A stretch of DNA of 64,000 nt from Streptomyces sp. NBRC 109706 (GTDB lineage: Bacteria > Actinomycetota > Actinomycetes > Streptomycetales > Streptomycetaceae): NCBI RefSeq assembly GCF_000974485.1, contig NZ_BBOM01000006.1:186001-250000 (forward strand), written 5' to 3'. The notes under the pieces were generated by a model that saw nothing but the letters and a program-made list of their open reading frames with translations, was not told the origin of the DNA and made no database searches. The stretch's first letter is position 1, and the number at the start of each line of letters is the position of its first letter. Made by a program: the position numbers and the translations under genes. Of this stretch, positions 49,512 through 58,388 are shown one piece after another.

Positions 49512-49988
49512 TCCGGTGCCTCTTCTCTTCATCGCCGTTGATGAACCGACCGCACTCGTCGTGGTTCTCGACCGGTTCTGCCGACCGGGGCCCCGCTGGT
49601 CATGAGCGTTCCGCCCGTCGGGACCGTTCCGCGCCATGCCGCGCCCGAGGGGGAGGACATCCCCGACCCCCGCCCCGATGGCCGGCCCTTCCCGGCGTAT
49701 AACCGCCCCCGGGCGCGGAGGCAACGGTTCCAAGGACCACTTTTTGACGGTACGTTGCCATAGGGAGCGCTCCCACGAAACATGTCGACACATTCCGGCA
49801 TGGGACGTGGTCGGCGCGGCTGGCTGGCGTGTATGGACGGGCGGACGGTTGAACGGTCGGGCGGTCGCGCAGGGGCGCGCGACGGCGGCCGAGTCCCCCG
49901 GCGCGCGGGCCGGTTGGATCGACGGCGGGGCCGTCGACATGCCGCGGTCGTCCCGCGCCGGGGTGCGTACCTGAGAGGGAACCCCCAC
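49512..49988. other. Intergenic region upstream of LPMO gene
   Basis: 477 bases between divergent GST-like and LPMO genes. Apart from the GGGAGCGCTCCC box at 49763-49774, there are irregular short repeats (CGGGCGGACGG, CGGTCGGGCGG) at 49838-49870. No supported coding region. Confidence 0.6.
49763..49774 (+). promoter_or_regulatory. CebR-type (LacI family) operator upstream of LPMO gene
   Basis: GGGAGCGCTCCC, a perfect palindrome that is the core of the TGGGAGCGCTCCCA box recognised by CebR-type cello-oligosaccharide repressors. The full 14-mer is present except for the first T-to-A change. It is 214 bases before the LPMO ATG. Confidence 0.8.
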
Positions 49989-50717
49989 ATGACCCATCGA
50001 CCCCCCACATCGCGCAGCGCCTCCCCGGCGCGCCGGGCACGCTTTCTCAGCGTCCTGGTCACCGCGCTGGTCGCTCTGGTGATGACCAGCCTGCCCTCCC
50101 CAGCGGCCGCGCACGGCGTCAGCATGTCGCCCGGTTCGCGCACCTATCTGTGCTACCGGGACATGCTCGACAGCGGGAACCAGACCCCGTCCAACCCGGC
50201 CTGCGCCGCCGCGGTCGCCGAGACCGGCACCAACCCGCTCTACAACTGGTTCGCGGTGCTCGACTCCAACGCCGGTGGCCGCACGGTCGGTTACATCCCC
50301 GACGGCGAGCTGTGCAGCGGCGGCCACAACGGCCCCTACGACTTCTCCTCCTACAACGCGGCGCGCGCCGACTGGCCCAGCACCAGCCTCACCGCCGGCT
50401 CGACGATCGAGCTGCAGTACAGCAACTGGGCCGCGCACCCGGGCGACTTCGACGTCTACATCACCCGCGACGGCTGGTCCCCCACCCAGTCGCTCGGCTG
50501 GGGCGATCTGGAGCTGATCGACAGCGTGACCGACCCGCCGCAGCGCGGTGGCGCCGGCTCTGACGGCGGCTACTACTACTGGGACGTGACGCTGCCGGCC
50601 GGCAAGAGCGGTCAGCACATCCTCTATGTGCACTGGATCAGGTCGGACAGCCAGGAGAACTTCTACTCCTGCTCCGACGTGGTCTTCAACGGCGGCAGCG
50701 GCCAGGTGAACTGGTGA
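49989..50717 (+). CDS. Secreted AA10 lytic polysaccharide monooxygenase
   Basis: 242 aa. Signal peptide with cleavage AAA-HGVSM leaves His42 as the mature N-terminus; His42 and His150 (SNWAAHPGDF) form the copper histidine brace, and ENFYSCSDVVF ends the catalytic core. AA10 enzymes oxidatively cleave chitin or cellulose outside the cell using copper. No binding module is attached. The CebR-type box upstream suggests induction by cello-oligosaccharides and so a cellulose-active enzyme (inference). A strong hairpin terminator follows. Confidence 0.93.
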   Translation: MTHRPPTSRSASPARRARFLSVLVTALVALVMTSLPSPAAAHGVSMSPGSRTYLCYRDMLDSGNQTPSNPACAAAVAETGTNPLYNWFAVLDSNAGGRTVGYIPDGELCSGGHNGPYDFSSYNAARADWPSTSLTAGSTIELQYSNWAAHPGDFDVYITRDGWSPTQSLGWGDLELIDSVTDPPQRGGAGSDGGYYYWDVTLPAGKSGQHILYVHWIRSDSQENFYSCSDVVFNGGSGQVNW

Positions 50718-50750
50718 CGCGCTGACGTGGCGCCCGCGGTAACGCCGTGA

Positions 50751-50783
50751 CGAGGCCCGCCGGGTTCCTCCCGGCGGGCCTCG
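50751..50783. terminator. Bidirectional hairpin terminator
   Basis: CGAGGCCCGCCGGG (50751-50764), loop TTCCT, CCCGGCGGGCCTCG (50770-50783): a perfect 14-base stem between the convergent LPMO and cupin-like genes. Confidence 0.9.
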
Positions 50784-50816
50784 TCCGGTCCCCATGGGCG
50801 CGTCGCGCGGCGCCGG

Positions 50817-51635
50817 TCAGGCGTTGGCGGTGGCCCGTCCCGGGTGGCAGGTGCAGTTGCCCCGGCCGAGCAGGCCGGTGCGGTGCAGCCCCTCGCGGCC
50901 CTGGACGGCGAGCCACTGGGAGAGCACCCGCGTCTTCGGGCCGAAGAACCCGCTCAGCAGCACGCTCGACGTCAGGTTGACGACCTCGTGCCACCAGCGG
51001 GCCGGCACATAGAGCACATCGCCGGGTTCCAGATCGACGACATAAAAGTCGCCCGCGTCCGGGTGGTCGGCCGCCAACTCCTCGGCGCCGACGGAGGAGA
51101 GCCGGGCCCAGGCGTCGTACTTGGCCGACGTCTTCCCGGCCCGCGCCACCGCCTCGGGGCCGGCCAGCCAGAAGCGCTTCCGTCCGGCGATGACCACGGC
51201 CAGGTTGTCCAGCAGGTCGCAGTGGAGTCCGGTGCGGGCGCGCGCCGGCCCGATCCAGGTGGTGCAGGAGGTGATCGAACCGCGCGGGAAGAGTTCACCG
51301 TTTCTGAGGTCGTCCCTGAGCTGGGGGAACTCCTTCAGGAGGTCGAATTCCTTGAGGTAGACGGGCTCCTGCCCCGGCTCGTCCCCCGCGAGGAGTTCGG
51401 CATAGCTCCCCAGCGTCGAACGGGTGAAACGGGTCGGATCGCTCTCCCTGTTTCCCACGACCAGCCGCACCGGCAGATCGGGGGCGAGTGAACCGATATA
51501 GGGGAATGTCCACCGCTCGACGGCCGGCCATTCGGCGGCCAGTCCGCGAAAGACCGTCGGGCTCGAACCGCGCAGGGTTTCGGCCAGCAGGGAACCGTCT
51601 GCCGACGGCGGTGGCCGGAAGATCCCACTCGTCAT
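50817..51635 (-). CDS. Cupin-like/JmjC-type Fe(II)/2-oxoglutarate oxygenase
   Basis: 272 aa. Iron ligands appear in TGLHCDLLDN (His-x-Asp) and RWWHEVVN (His), and KRFWLAGPEAV plus GDVLYVPARWWHE are typical of cupin_8 JmjC-like hydroxylases such as FIH and tRNA or protein hydroxylases. The C-terminus ends with a CxCH cluster (GNCTCHPG). It overlaps the GNAT gene by four bases (ATGA), so the two products probably act together. Target (peptide, protein or amino acid) is unknown. Confidence 0.8.
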   Translation of the reverse strand: MTSGIFRPPPSADGSLLAETLRGSSPTVFRGLAAEWPAVERWTFPYIGSLAPDLPVRLVVGNRESDPTRFTRSTLGSYAELLAGDEPGQEPVYLKEFDLLKEFPQLRDDLRNGELFPRGSITSCTTWIGPARARTGLHCDLLDNLAVVIAGRKRFWLAGPEAVARAGKTSAKYDAWARLSSVGAEELAADHPDAGDFYVVDLEPGDVLYVPARWWHEVVNLTSSVLLSGFFGPKTRVLSQWLAVQGREGLHRTGLLGRGNCTCHPGRATANA

Positions 51636-52327
51636 GGGCGCTCCTCGGAACCGTCTGCCGCGCAGGCGTCGAGCACGTCCTGGATATTCGCGCTGATAAC
51701 GGCTCCGTAGTCGAGCGAGGCGGCATGGGGGAAATAGTCGGGGCGGCATGCCTCGATACGCGTGAAACCCTTTCTGAAGTAGTAGCGCAACTGCGGATCG
51801 CGCGGGACCCCGTCGCGCTTCTCGAACACGTAGTCCGCCACCGGCGCATCGGGGTGGGCGGCTTTCCAGGCGCGCAGCCCGGGCAGCGGGGAACCCAGGT
51901 GGACGCGCCGCATTCCGGCGGCACGGAGCTGACGGCAGCCGAGGGCGAACGTCGGGAGCACGGCATCCGCGTCGACGCTGCTGAGGCTGATCCCGAACGC
52001 CAGCTCGGGGTTGTCGGGCAGCGGCTCGACCAGCGCGCAGTCCTCCCAGGTCCGCGCCCCGGCCAGCCGCTCGGCCGTGATCGGCTTGGTGAAGACCGAG
52101 ACCAGGGCGTCGCCGGTCGGCAGGGAGAAGGCGCCGACGCTGAAGCTGGGGTACGCGGCGATGCGCCGCAGCATCTCGGCGCGGCTGGTCGCCTGGTCGT
52201 CCGTCCACTTGGTCCGCTCAAGGACCATCAGCCGCTCGACGTCGTCCGCTCTCAGGAGGCGCACCTCGAACGCACCCGACTCGACTGTCGAGGCGCCTTC
52301 CTCAAGCACCTCGGGTGACACGGTCAT
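51632..52327 (-). CDS. GNAT-like N-acyltransferase domain protein
   Basis: 231 aa from ATG 52327. VRLLRADDVERLMVLERTKW is the first strand and helix of a GNAT domain, SVGAFSLPTGDALVSVFTKP the acyl-CoA-side beta strands, and FRKGFTRIEACRPDYFPHA the C-terminal strand. The central VFEKRDGVPRDPQLRYYFRK region is atypical. It precedes and overlaps the JmjC-like oxygenase gene. No antibiotic-resistance signature. Substrate unknown. Confidence 0.7.
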   Translation of the reverse strand: MTVSPEVLEEGASTVESGAFEVRLLRADDVERLMVLERTKWTDDQATSRAEMLRRIAAYPSFSVGAFSLPTGDALVSVFTKPITAERLAGARTWEDCALVEPLPDNPELAFGISLSSVDADAVLPTFALGCRQLRAAGMRRVHLGSPLPGLRAWKAAHPDAPVADYVFEKRDGVPRDPQLRYYFRKGFTRIEACRPDYFPHAASLDYGAVISANIQDVLDACAADGSEERP

Positions 52328-52776
52328 TGAATGCCCCTTTCCTGATCGGATGAACCGTAGAAGGCCCCACGGGCGAATCCCCGGAAACGGCGACATGAAA
52401 TGACGGGAAGATTCCCTGACTCAATCGGAATACTCTGAGAAAAAAGACAATCGCTCGCCAGAAAGTCGAAAACCCGACATCTCGGCGCAGTCAGAAACCC
52501 CCCGGAAGCGGAATACCGCATTCCCCATCCCCCGTACGGATTCACGAGATGTGCACATCTCGCCCTCCATCGCCTTACATCCTGCCACACGAAAGCGGGC
52601 GCGACAACGGTGCCGGGTATTCGATTTCGCCGGGAAACCCGGGAAACCCGGGAACTTGGGAACTTGGGAAACCCGGCAAACAAGGAGACCTCAATAAATC
52701 CTGTCAATTCACAACAGGACACGGAGTGCGCGCTTATACCGCCCGAGGGCCGCTCGGGCCCGCACTCCGGCGGCGC
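52328..52776. other. AT-richer intergenic region without supported gene
   Basis: 449 bases between the GNAT gene start and the DUF4396 gene end (both minus strand). It is lower in GC than its surroundings, especially 52390-52470, and contains the GGGAAACCC array at 52632-52674 and a minus-strand TTGACA (plus bases 52702-52707) that could belong to a promoter. Frames crossing it show no family resemblance. Confidence 0.6.
52632..52674. repeat. Short tandem repeat GGGAAACCC/GGGAACTT
   Basis: Units GGGAAACCC, GGGAAACCC, GGGAACTT, GGGAACTT, GGGAAACCC in a row (9, 9, 8, 8 and 9 bases), in an intergenic region upstream of the GNAT gene. Confidence 0.85.
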
Positions 52777-53355
52777 TCAGTGCCGGTGGTAGCGGTGGAC
52801 CACGGCATGCCCCTTGCCCCGGGCGATCAGTCGACGGTTGATCGGGGCGGTGACGAGGAAGGCGACCGCGAAGGCCAGCGCCAGCGACCACCAGAAGAGC
52901 CCGTCCGCGAGATGCGCGTCCATCGCGCCGGGGAGCAGCAGCAGAACGCCGTTGTCGACGATCTCCATGGTGGTGATGGAGAGGGTGTCGGCGGCCAGCG
53001 CCACCCCCAGTGCCGCCTTGAGCGGCAGCCCGACCCGGAACACGGCGAAGAGGGTCATCGAGTAGCCGAAGAAAAAGGCCAGCACGATGGCCAGCACCAT
53101 GGTGGGCGCGGCATGCCAGGCCAGGGCGGTGCCGATGGCCATGCCCAGCACCTCGCCGATGGCGCAGCCGGTGAGGCAGTGCGCCGTGGCACGGACGGCC
53201 GGCGCCCAGCCCTCGGGCGGTGCGGAAGGTGGCTGCTCGTCTCCATGGGCCCGGGACCATACCCCCCGGGGGGTATGGCGCCGGCCGATGACCCACCGCC
53301 GTCCGGGTCGGCTCCCGACGCCAGGTCGCGGCCGGTGGGCACGGCCGCCCGGCAT
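52777..53355 (-). CDS. DUF4396 membrane protein of copper locus, uncertain start
   Basis: 192 aa as drawn. The conserved part begins at ATAHCLTGCAIGEVLGMAIG and has four hydrophobic helices with conserved polar residues inside them (TMEIVDNGVLLLL), the DUF4396 plan. The His-rich end (KGHAVVHRYHRH) may bind metal. The only ATG in this frame (53355) lies inside the middle CsoR-like box and the frame then runs through the perfect CsoR palindrome at 53257-53278; an ATG at 53246 is in another frame. So the true start may be non-standard or a frameshift separates it. Function probably copper-related (inference from context). Confidence 0.65.
   Translation of the reverse strand: MPGGRAHRPRPGVGSRPGRRWVIGRRHTPRGVWSRAHGDEQPPSAPPEGWAPAVRATAHCLTGCAIGEVLGMAIGTALAWHAAPTMVLAIVLAFFFGYSMTLFAVFRVGLPLKAALGVALAADTLSITTMEIVDNGVLLLLPGAMDAHLADGLFWWSLALAFAVAFLVTAPINRRLIARGKGHAVVHRYHRH
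53257..53278. promoter_or_regulatory. CsoR-type copper operator 1
   Basis: A perfect 22-base palindrome, arms CCATACCCCCC and GGGGGGTATGG, the form bound by copper-sensing CsoR repressors. It overlaps the 5' part of the DUF4396 frame. Confidence 0.85.
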
Positions 53356-53371
53356 ACCCTCGCAGGGTATG
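53353..53371. promoter_or_regulatory. CsoR-like operator 2
   Basis: ATACCCT-CGC-AGGGTAT flanked by C and G, a weaker palindrome of the same design between boxes 1 and 3. Confidence 0.65.
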
Positions 53372-53393
53372 GGCCGAACCCGGGACCCTTCGG

Positions 53394-53422
53394 TTGACAG
53401 ATACCCCCTAGGGGTATTTCAT
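53394..53422 (+). promoter_or_regulatory. CsoR-controlled promoter (operator 3) of copZ operon
   Basis: TTGACA (53394-53399) is followed immediately by ATACCCCCTAGGGGTAT (53401-53417), which fills the spacer before a -10-like TTTCAT. CsoR bound here would block RNA polymerase until copper is present. Confidence 0.8.
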
Positions 53423-53513
53423 GGGGCGTGCCGGTCGCTCGACGGCGGCCGGCGCGCGGCCACAGCGCGGCCACAGCGGGGCCGCTGACCAGCAACGACA
53501 GGAGATCGAGAAG

Positions 53514-53813
53514 ATGAGCACCTCCACCGGGGCAACGACCGTCACCGGCTACACCGTCAAGGGCATGACCTGCGGGCACTGCGTCAGCGCGGTCAGCGCC
53601 GAGATCGGCCGGATCGGCGGCGTCAGCGAGGTCGGCGTCGATCTGGCCGAGGGCCTGGTCACCGTGGTCAGCGAGGCCCCGCTGGCGGAGGAGTCGGTGG
53701 CGGCGGCCGTCGAGGAGGCGGGCTACGAGCTGGTCCGCCCGACGCCGGCGGCGCTGCCGACCGTCGACGCCGAGCAGGGCGGCGGCTGCTGCGGAGGCGG
53801 CGGCTGCCACTGA
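53514..53813 (+). CDS. copZ: CopZ-like copper chaperone with cysteine-rich tail
   Basis: 99 aa. A heavy-metal-associated ferredoxin-like fold with GMTCGHC (Cys20, Cys23) carries Cu(I) to the P-type ATPase. The usual CopZ is about 70 aa; this one has an extra C-terminal stretch ending GGGCCGGGGCH that adds three cysteines and a histidine. It is driven by the CsoR-type promoter. The next genes encode a His-containing exported protein and CopA. Confidence 0.92.
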   Translation: MSTSTGATTVTGYTVKGMTCGHCVSAVSAEIGRIGGVSEVGVDLAEGLVTVVSEAPLAEESVAAAVEEAGYELVRPTPAALPTVDAEQGGGCCGGGGCH

Positions 53814-53905
53814 ACGGGAACGCCGCCCTCGGCTCGCGCCCGGCGCGGGCCGGTGGCGGACCACCACACCGGAGCGAGCGCAGCAGAGCCCAGCATCTTC
53901 GCCAC

Positions 53906-53921
53906 CAACTACCGGTAGTTG
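53906..53921. repeat. Perfect 16-base palindrome CAACTACCGGTAGTTG
   Basis: CAACTACC/GGTAGTTG between copZ and the next gene. The ACTAC/GTAGT arms resemble BlaI/MecI-type boxes but without the central spacer. It borders the IS200/IS605-like relic and may be a regulator site. Confidence 0.6.
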
Positions 53922-53959
53922 CTGGTGAACGCCGGTCCGCCCCGACGGCGAACCGGCTT

Positions 53960-54022
53960 TCCCTGCCCTGCTCCGCAGGAGCTTCGTTTCCTCCCCCGTC
54001 TGAAGCCGGGGGTATCCACGAA
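53960..54022 (+). mobile_element. IS200/IS605-like terminal end relic
   Basis: Two hairpins in a row, GCTCC-GCA-GGAGC (53970-53982) and CCCCCG-N8-CGGGGG (53993-54012), are followed by TATCCACGAAGG. Text of this kind (TTTCCTCCCCCGTCTGAAG and GGGGGTATCCACGAAGG) recurs at the ends of Streptomyces IS200/IS605 elements, where subterminal hairpins are recognised by TnpA. No tnpA or tnpB is present, so this is a solo end or remnant. Recognition is from memory. Confidence 0.55.
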
Positions 54023-54033
54023 GGGAACCCCCG

Positions 54034-55008
54034 ATGAACACCGCCATCAGGGTCGGCGCCTTCGGAGCCGGCATCACTCTCGCCTTCGGCGCCGCGTTCG
54101 GCGTCGGCCGCCTGGTGGGCCCGGTCGGCTCCGATCCCGAGCCGACCCACCACGGCTCCCCGGCCGACGACAGTGAGGCCGGCGGGGCCGGCGGGGCCGG
54201 TGAGCGCGCGGAGCCGGCCGGCGAGCCGGAGACCCCCGGTGGCCTGGGGATCTCCGAGCGCGGCTACACCCTGGCACCCGACCGGACCCGGCTCCCCGCC
54301 GGCGAGCCGACGGACTTCACCTTCCGGATCCTGGGCCCCGACGGCGCCCCGCTGACCGGTTACACGGAGAGCCACGAGAAGGAACTGCATCTGATCGTGG
54401 TCAACCGCGATCTCTCCGGCTTCCAGCATGTGCACCCCGAACTGGACGCCGACGGCACCTGGAGCGTCCCGCTCACCTTCGAACAGGCCGGCGACCACCG
54501 GGTGTTCGCCGACTTCACACCGTCGGACGACCCCGCCGGCGGGCTCACCCTCGGCGCCGATATCGCCGTCACGGGCCCCTACGAGCCGCGACCGCTGCCC
54601 GCCGCCGAGCGCACCGCCGTCGTCGACGGCTACACCGTCACCCTCGACGGCGAGATCGAGGCCGGCGTCGAGAACGAGCTGAGGCTCCGCGTCGCCGACC
54701 AGAACGGCGAGCCGGTCACGGATCTGGAGCCCTACCTCGGCGCCTACGGCCATCTGGTGGCGCTCCGCGCCGGCGATCTCGGCTATCTGCATGTCCACCC
54801 CGGGGGCGAGCCGGGGGACGGGGTCACCCAGGCCGGTCCCGGGATCACCTTCCACACCCGGGTGCCCAGCGCGGGAACATACCGGCTCTATCTGGACTTC
54901 CAACACCGGGGCGAGGTGCGAACCGCCGAGTTCACGGTGCGGGTCGACGGCTCCGACGTTCCGGATGACGCCGACGCCGGAGACGCGCCCGACGACCACC
55001 AGCACTGA
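54034..55008 (+). CDS. Membrane-anchored extracytoplasmic protein of copper locus
   Basis: 324 aa. One N-terminal membrane helix ([19 protein letters not shown]), an acidic/Gly linker, then two beta-rich repeats each ending in a His-Val-His-Pro motif ([13 protein letters not shown] and [10 protein letters not shown]) and a His-containing C-terminus (DDHQH). The duplicated HVHP motifs are candidate copper ligands. It sits between copZ and copA, so a periplasm-facing copper-binding role is likely (inference). No enzyme motif. Confidence 0.75.
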   Translation: MNTAIRVGAFGAGITLAFGAAFGVGRLVGPVGSDPEPTHHGSPADDSEAGGAGGAGERAEPAGEPETPGGLGISERGYTLAPDRTRLPAGEPTDFTFRILGPDGAPLTGYTESHEKELHLIVVNRDLSGFQHVHPELDADGTWSVPLTFEQAGDHRVFADFTPSDDPAGGLTLGADIAVTGPYEPRPLPAAERTAVVDGYTVTLDGEIEAGVENELRLRVADQNGEPVTDLEPYLGAYGHLVALRAGDLGYLHVHPGGEPGDGVTQAGPGITFHTRVPSAGTYRLYLDFQHRGEVRTAEFTVRVDGSDVPDDADAGDAPDDHQH

Positions 55009-55079
55009 CGGCGGCCGGGCCGGGGGACACGGCTCGGGCGGCGAACACAGCTCAGGCAGTACCGAAGGGAACCGAGAAC

Positions 55080-57377
55080 ATGAGCACCGAGACCGCGGCC
55101 CCCGGGGACGCCAGCCGGGTCGAGCTGTCCATCGGCGGAATGACCTGCGCCGCCTGCGCCAACCGCGTCGAGCGCAAGCTCAACAAGCTGGCGGGCGTGA
55201 CCGCGACCGTCAACTACGCCACCGAGAAGGCCAGGGTCGACTTCGCCGACGGCGTCACCGTCGACGATCTGATCGCGCAGGTCGAGGCCACCGGCTACAC
55301 CGCGCAACCACCGCCCCCGCCCCCCGATCCCGACGCTCCGGGCGGCTCGGCGCCGACGGCGGAAGAGGCCGCCGCCTCCGCCGACGACGGCCGGCTGCGC
55401 GCGCTGCGCGACCGGCTGGCGATCTCCGCCGTGCTGACCGTGCCCGTGATCGCCCTGGCCATGGTTCCGGCCTGGCAGTTCACCAACTGGCAGTGGATCT
55501 CGCTGGCGCTCGCCTGGCCGGTGGTCGTCTGGGGCGCCTGGCCCTTCCACAAGGCCGCCTGGACCAACCTCAGGCATGGCGCCTCCACCATGGACACGCT
55601 GGTGTCGATGGGCACCCTGGCCGCCCTGGGCTGGTCGGTCTACGCGCTGCTCTTCGGCACGGCCGGCGAGGCGGGGATGACCCACCCGTTCCGGTTCACC
55701 ATCGAACGCACCGACGGCTCGGCCAACATCTATCTGGAGGCGGCGGCCGGCGTCACCACGTTCATCCTGGCCGGCCGCTACTTCGAGGCCCGGGCCAAGC
55801 GGCGCTCGGGAGCCGCGCTGCGCGCGCTGCTGGAGCTGGGCGCACGCGACGTCGGGGTGCTGAGGGGCGGACGCGAGGAGCGCGTTCCGGTCGAGCGGCT
55901 GGTCGTCGGCGATGCCTTTGTCGTCCGTCCGGGCGAGAAGATCGCCACCGACGGTGAGGTGATCGAGGGTTCATCGGCGGTGGACGCCTCGATGCTGACC
56001 GGGGAGTCGGCCCCGGTGGAGGTCGCCGTGGGCGACACCGTGACGGGCGCGACCGTCAACGCCGGTGGTCGGCTGGTGGTGCGCGCCACCCGGATCGGCG
56101 CCGACACCCAACTCGCCAGGATGGCCAGGCTCGTGGAGGACGCGCAGAACGGCAAGGCGCGGGTGCAGCGGCTGGCCGACCGGATCTCCGGCGTCTTCGT
56201 CCCCGTGGTGATCGCGCTGGCCGCCGCGACCCTCGGCTTCTGGTGGGGCACGGGCGGCGGCCTGGCCCCCGCGTTCACCGCCGCCGTCGCCGTGCTGATC
56301 ATCGCCTGCCCCTGCGCCCTCGGCCTGGCCACGCCCACCGCGCTGCTGGTCGGCACCGGGCGCGGCGCCCAGCTGGGCATTCTCATCAAGGGGCCCGAGG
56401 TGCTGGAGTCGACCCAGCGGGTGGACACCATCGTGCTGGACAAGACCGGCACGGTCACCGAGGGCCGGATGACGCTGCTGGCGGTGCGGCCTGCGGACGG
56501 CGAGGACGAGACCGAGGTGCTGCGGCTGGCCGGGGTACTGGAGAACGCCTCCGAGCATCCGATCGCCCGGGCCATCGCCCAGGCGGCGACGGAACGGGTG
56601 GGCTCGCTGCCGGCGCCCGAGGAGTTCGCCAATGTCGAGGGACTGGGCGTGCGGGGCACGGTCGATGGGCACGCCGTGCTGGTGGGCCGGCCGCGCCTGC
56701 TGGTGGACCGGGCCCTGACGCTGCCCGCCGAGGTGGAGCGGGCGCTGGCCGGGGCGGAGGCCGAGGGGCGCACCGCCGTGGTGGTCGCCTGGGACGGCGC
56801 GGCGCGTGGTGTGTTGGTGGTGGCCGACGCGATCAAGCCGACTTCGGCGGAGGCGATCGAGCGGTTCCGCGCGCTGGGGCTCACCCCGATGCTGCTGACC
56901 GGTGACAACGCCACCGTCGCCGCCTCGGTGGCCCGGCAGGTCGGGATCGACGAGGACCAGGTGATCGCCGAGGTGCTGCCCACCGACAAGGCCGAGGTGA
57001 TCACCCGGCTGCGGAGCGAGGGCCGGACGGTGGCCATGGTCGGGGACGGCGTCAACGACGCGGCGGCCCTGGCTACGGCGGACCTCGGGCTGGCCATGGG
57101 CACCGGCACCGATGTCGCCATCGAGGCGGCGGACCTGACCCTGGTCTCGGGGGACCCGCGAGCCGCGGGGGACGCGATCCGACTGGCACGCCGCACCCTG
57201 AGCACCATCAAGGGCAACCTCTTCTGGGCCTTCGCCTACAACGTGGCCGCGCTTCCGCTGGCCGCCGCCGGGCTGCTCAACCCGATGCTGGCCGGGGCCG
57301 CGATGGCCTTCAGCTCCGTCTTCGTGGTCAGCAACAGCCTGCGGCTGCGGCGCTTCCACGCGACGAAGGCGGCCTGA
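55080..57377 (+). CDS. copA: Copper-translocating P1B-type ATPase
   Basis: 765 aa. An N-terminal metal-binding domain with GMTCAAC, eight predicted membrane helices, TGES in the actuator domain ([11 protein letters not shown]), the ion-path CPC motif in [13 protein letters not shown], the phosphorylation site DKTGTVTEG, an HP motif (SEHPIARAI) and [10 protein letters not shown]. All hallmark residues of Cu(I) exporters are intact. It receives copper from CopZ and pumps it out of the cytosol. It is the last gene of the CsoR-controlled operon and ends at a long hairpin. Confidence 0.96.
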   Translation: MSTETAAPGDASRVELSIGGMTCAACANRVERKLNKLAGVTATVNYATEKARVDFADGVTVDDLIAQVEATGYTAQPPPPPPDPDAPGGSAPTAEEAAASADDGRLRALRDRLAISAVLTVPVIALAMVPAWQFTNWQWISLALAWPVVVWGAWPFHKAAWTNLRHGASTMDTLVSMGTLAALGWSVYALLFGTAGEAGMTHPFRFTIERTDGSANIYLEAAAGVTTFILAGRYFEARAKRRSGAALRALLELGARDVGVLRGGREERVPVERLVVGDAFVVRPGEKIATDGEVIEGSSAVDASMLTGESAPVEVAVGDTVTGATVNAGGRLVVRATRIGADTQLARMARLVEDAQNGKARVQRLADRISGVFVPVVIALAAATLGFWWGTGGGLAPAFTAAVAVLIIACPCALGLATPTALLVGTGRGAQLGILIKGPEVLESTQRVDTIVLDKTGTVTEGRMTLLAVRPADGEDETEVLRLAGVLENASEHPIARAIAQAATERVGSLPAPEEFANVEGLGVRGTVDGHAVLVGRPRLLVDRALTLPAEVERALAGAEAEGRTAVVVAWDGAARGVLVVADAIKPTSAEAIERFRALGLTPMLLTGDNATVAASVARQVGIDEDQVIAEVLPTDKAEVITRLRSEGRTVAMVGDGVNDAAALATADLGLAMGTGTDVAIEAADLTLVSGDPRAAGDAIRLARRTLSTIKGNLFWAFAYNVAALPLAAAGLLNPMLAGAAMAFSSVFVVSNSLRLRRFHATKAA

Positions 57378-57379
57378 GC

Positions 57380-57413
57380 CGGCGGCCGGGCGCCCGCGGG
57401 CGCCCGGCCGCCG
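57380..57413. terminator. Long GC-rich hairpin terminator
   Basis: CGGCGGCCGGGCGCC pairs with GGGCGCCCGGCCGCCG around a short CGC centre: a near-complete palindrome in the 42-base gap between convergent copA and the DUF6891 gene. Confidence 0.85.
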
Positions 57414-57419
57414 GGGGCA

Positions 57420-58337
57420 TCAACCCACCAGCCTGCGGCGCCAGTCCAGCGGGGTGACGGCGATGGCCTGATCGGGCTTGCCGTTCCAGTCCGTGGTGAG
57501 GCCGACCTCGCCCAGCGCCGCGACCACCTCGCGGCCGACGGCCGCCGTGGTCTCCGGCGCGCCGTCGAACCCGCCGTAGTGCAGGGTCAGGCCATAGCCG
57601 CCGGCGGCCGACTCGGTGCTCTGGTAGTGGAAGAAGACGAAGCCCCGCGCGTCGGGCTCGCTCTCCCCGCCTATCTCGGCGACACCACAGCTGCGGCAGC
57701 AGGCGAAATGCTCTCTGGCGGTGATCCCCGCCGCGCCAAGCGCCTCGAACGCGCGGGTGATCCGCTCCGGATCCGTCTCGCCCTCCCAGCCGGCCTGCTC
57801 CTCGACCCGCTCCAGCCACATCCGGTCCACCAACTCCCTGGCCTGCCCCCGGGAGACGGGCCGGCGCTCGTCCGTGACCAGATAGTCCTCGGCCGCCTCC
57901 GCCAGCTCCGCGCGTGTCGCATAGCCGGCGAGCAGCAGCTCGCGCACCCGGTCGTGCAGCGCGTCGGCGTCCTTCTCCGACAGTTCGAGCGGCGGGGGCG
58001 CCGGGGGCACCGGCAGCCCGACCGGCGTCCACTCCAGGCCCGCGTCCCAGCCGCTCTCCTGACGCGCCCAGCCGACCATCGCGGCGATCACCGGCTCCGC
58101 CGCGTCGAGCCGCACCCCGAAGTGCTGCTCGGGCCCGCCGTCGCGGTACTCCAGGGTGTAGTCCTCGCCCGCCTCGTGCCACAGCTGGATAACGAACTCG
58201 GGCAGATCCGGCACCCGCCGCACGACGAGGAACCTGTCGTCCGCGCCACCGACCCGCCGCACCAGTGCGGCCAACTCATCGACGGACGGGCGGACATGCC
58301 GCTCCTGATTCTCCGTCAGCACCGTGATCTCCAGCAT
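57420..58337 (-). CDS. DUF6891 family protein
   Basis: 305 aa from ATG 58337, preferred because AAGG lies seven bases upstream (a GTG at 58343 is also in frame). A C-terminal core ITAREHFACCRSCGVAEIGG with Cys-Cys-x-x-Cys followed by RGFVFFHYQSTESAAGGYGL matches DUF6891 as I recall it. The first 110 residues form a separate immunity-protein-like domain (FLVVRRVPDLPEFVIQLWHE). Such two-part proteins are common in Streptomyces; some relatives look like polymorphic-toxin immunity proteins, but no toxin is adjacent. Confidence 0.7.
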   Translation of the reverse strand: MLEITVLTENQERHVRPSVDELAALVRRVGGADDRFLVVRRVPDLPEFVIQLWHEAGEDYTLEYRDGGPEQHFGVRLDAAEPVIAAMVGWARQESGWDAGLEWTPVGLPVPPAPPPLELSEKDADALHDRVRELLLAGYATRAELAEAAEDYLVTDERRPVSRGQARELVDRMWLERVEEQAGWEGETDPERITRAFEALGAAGITAREHFACCRSCGVAEIGGESEPDARGFVFFHYQSTESAAGGYGLTLHYGGFDGAPETTAAVGREVVAALGEVGLTTDWNGKPDQAIAVTPLDWRRRLVG

Positions 58338-58388
58338 GCTCACACCTTGCCACGAGGCACTGACAACGAGCCGACCGGGCCGGCCGGG

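Noticed and set aside
52324..52722. 132-aa minus-strand frame upstream of the GNAT gene
   Set aside because: Encodes the intergenic repeat and AT-rich leader, has no ribosome site or family resemblance, and lacks the codon bias of its neighbours.
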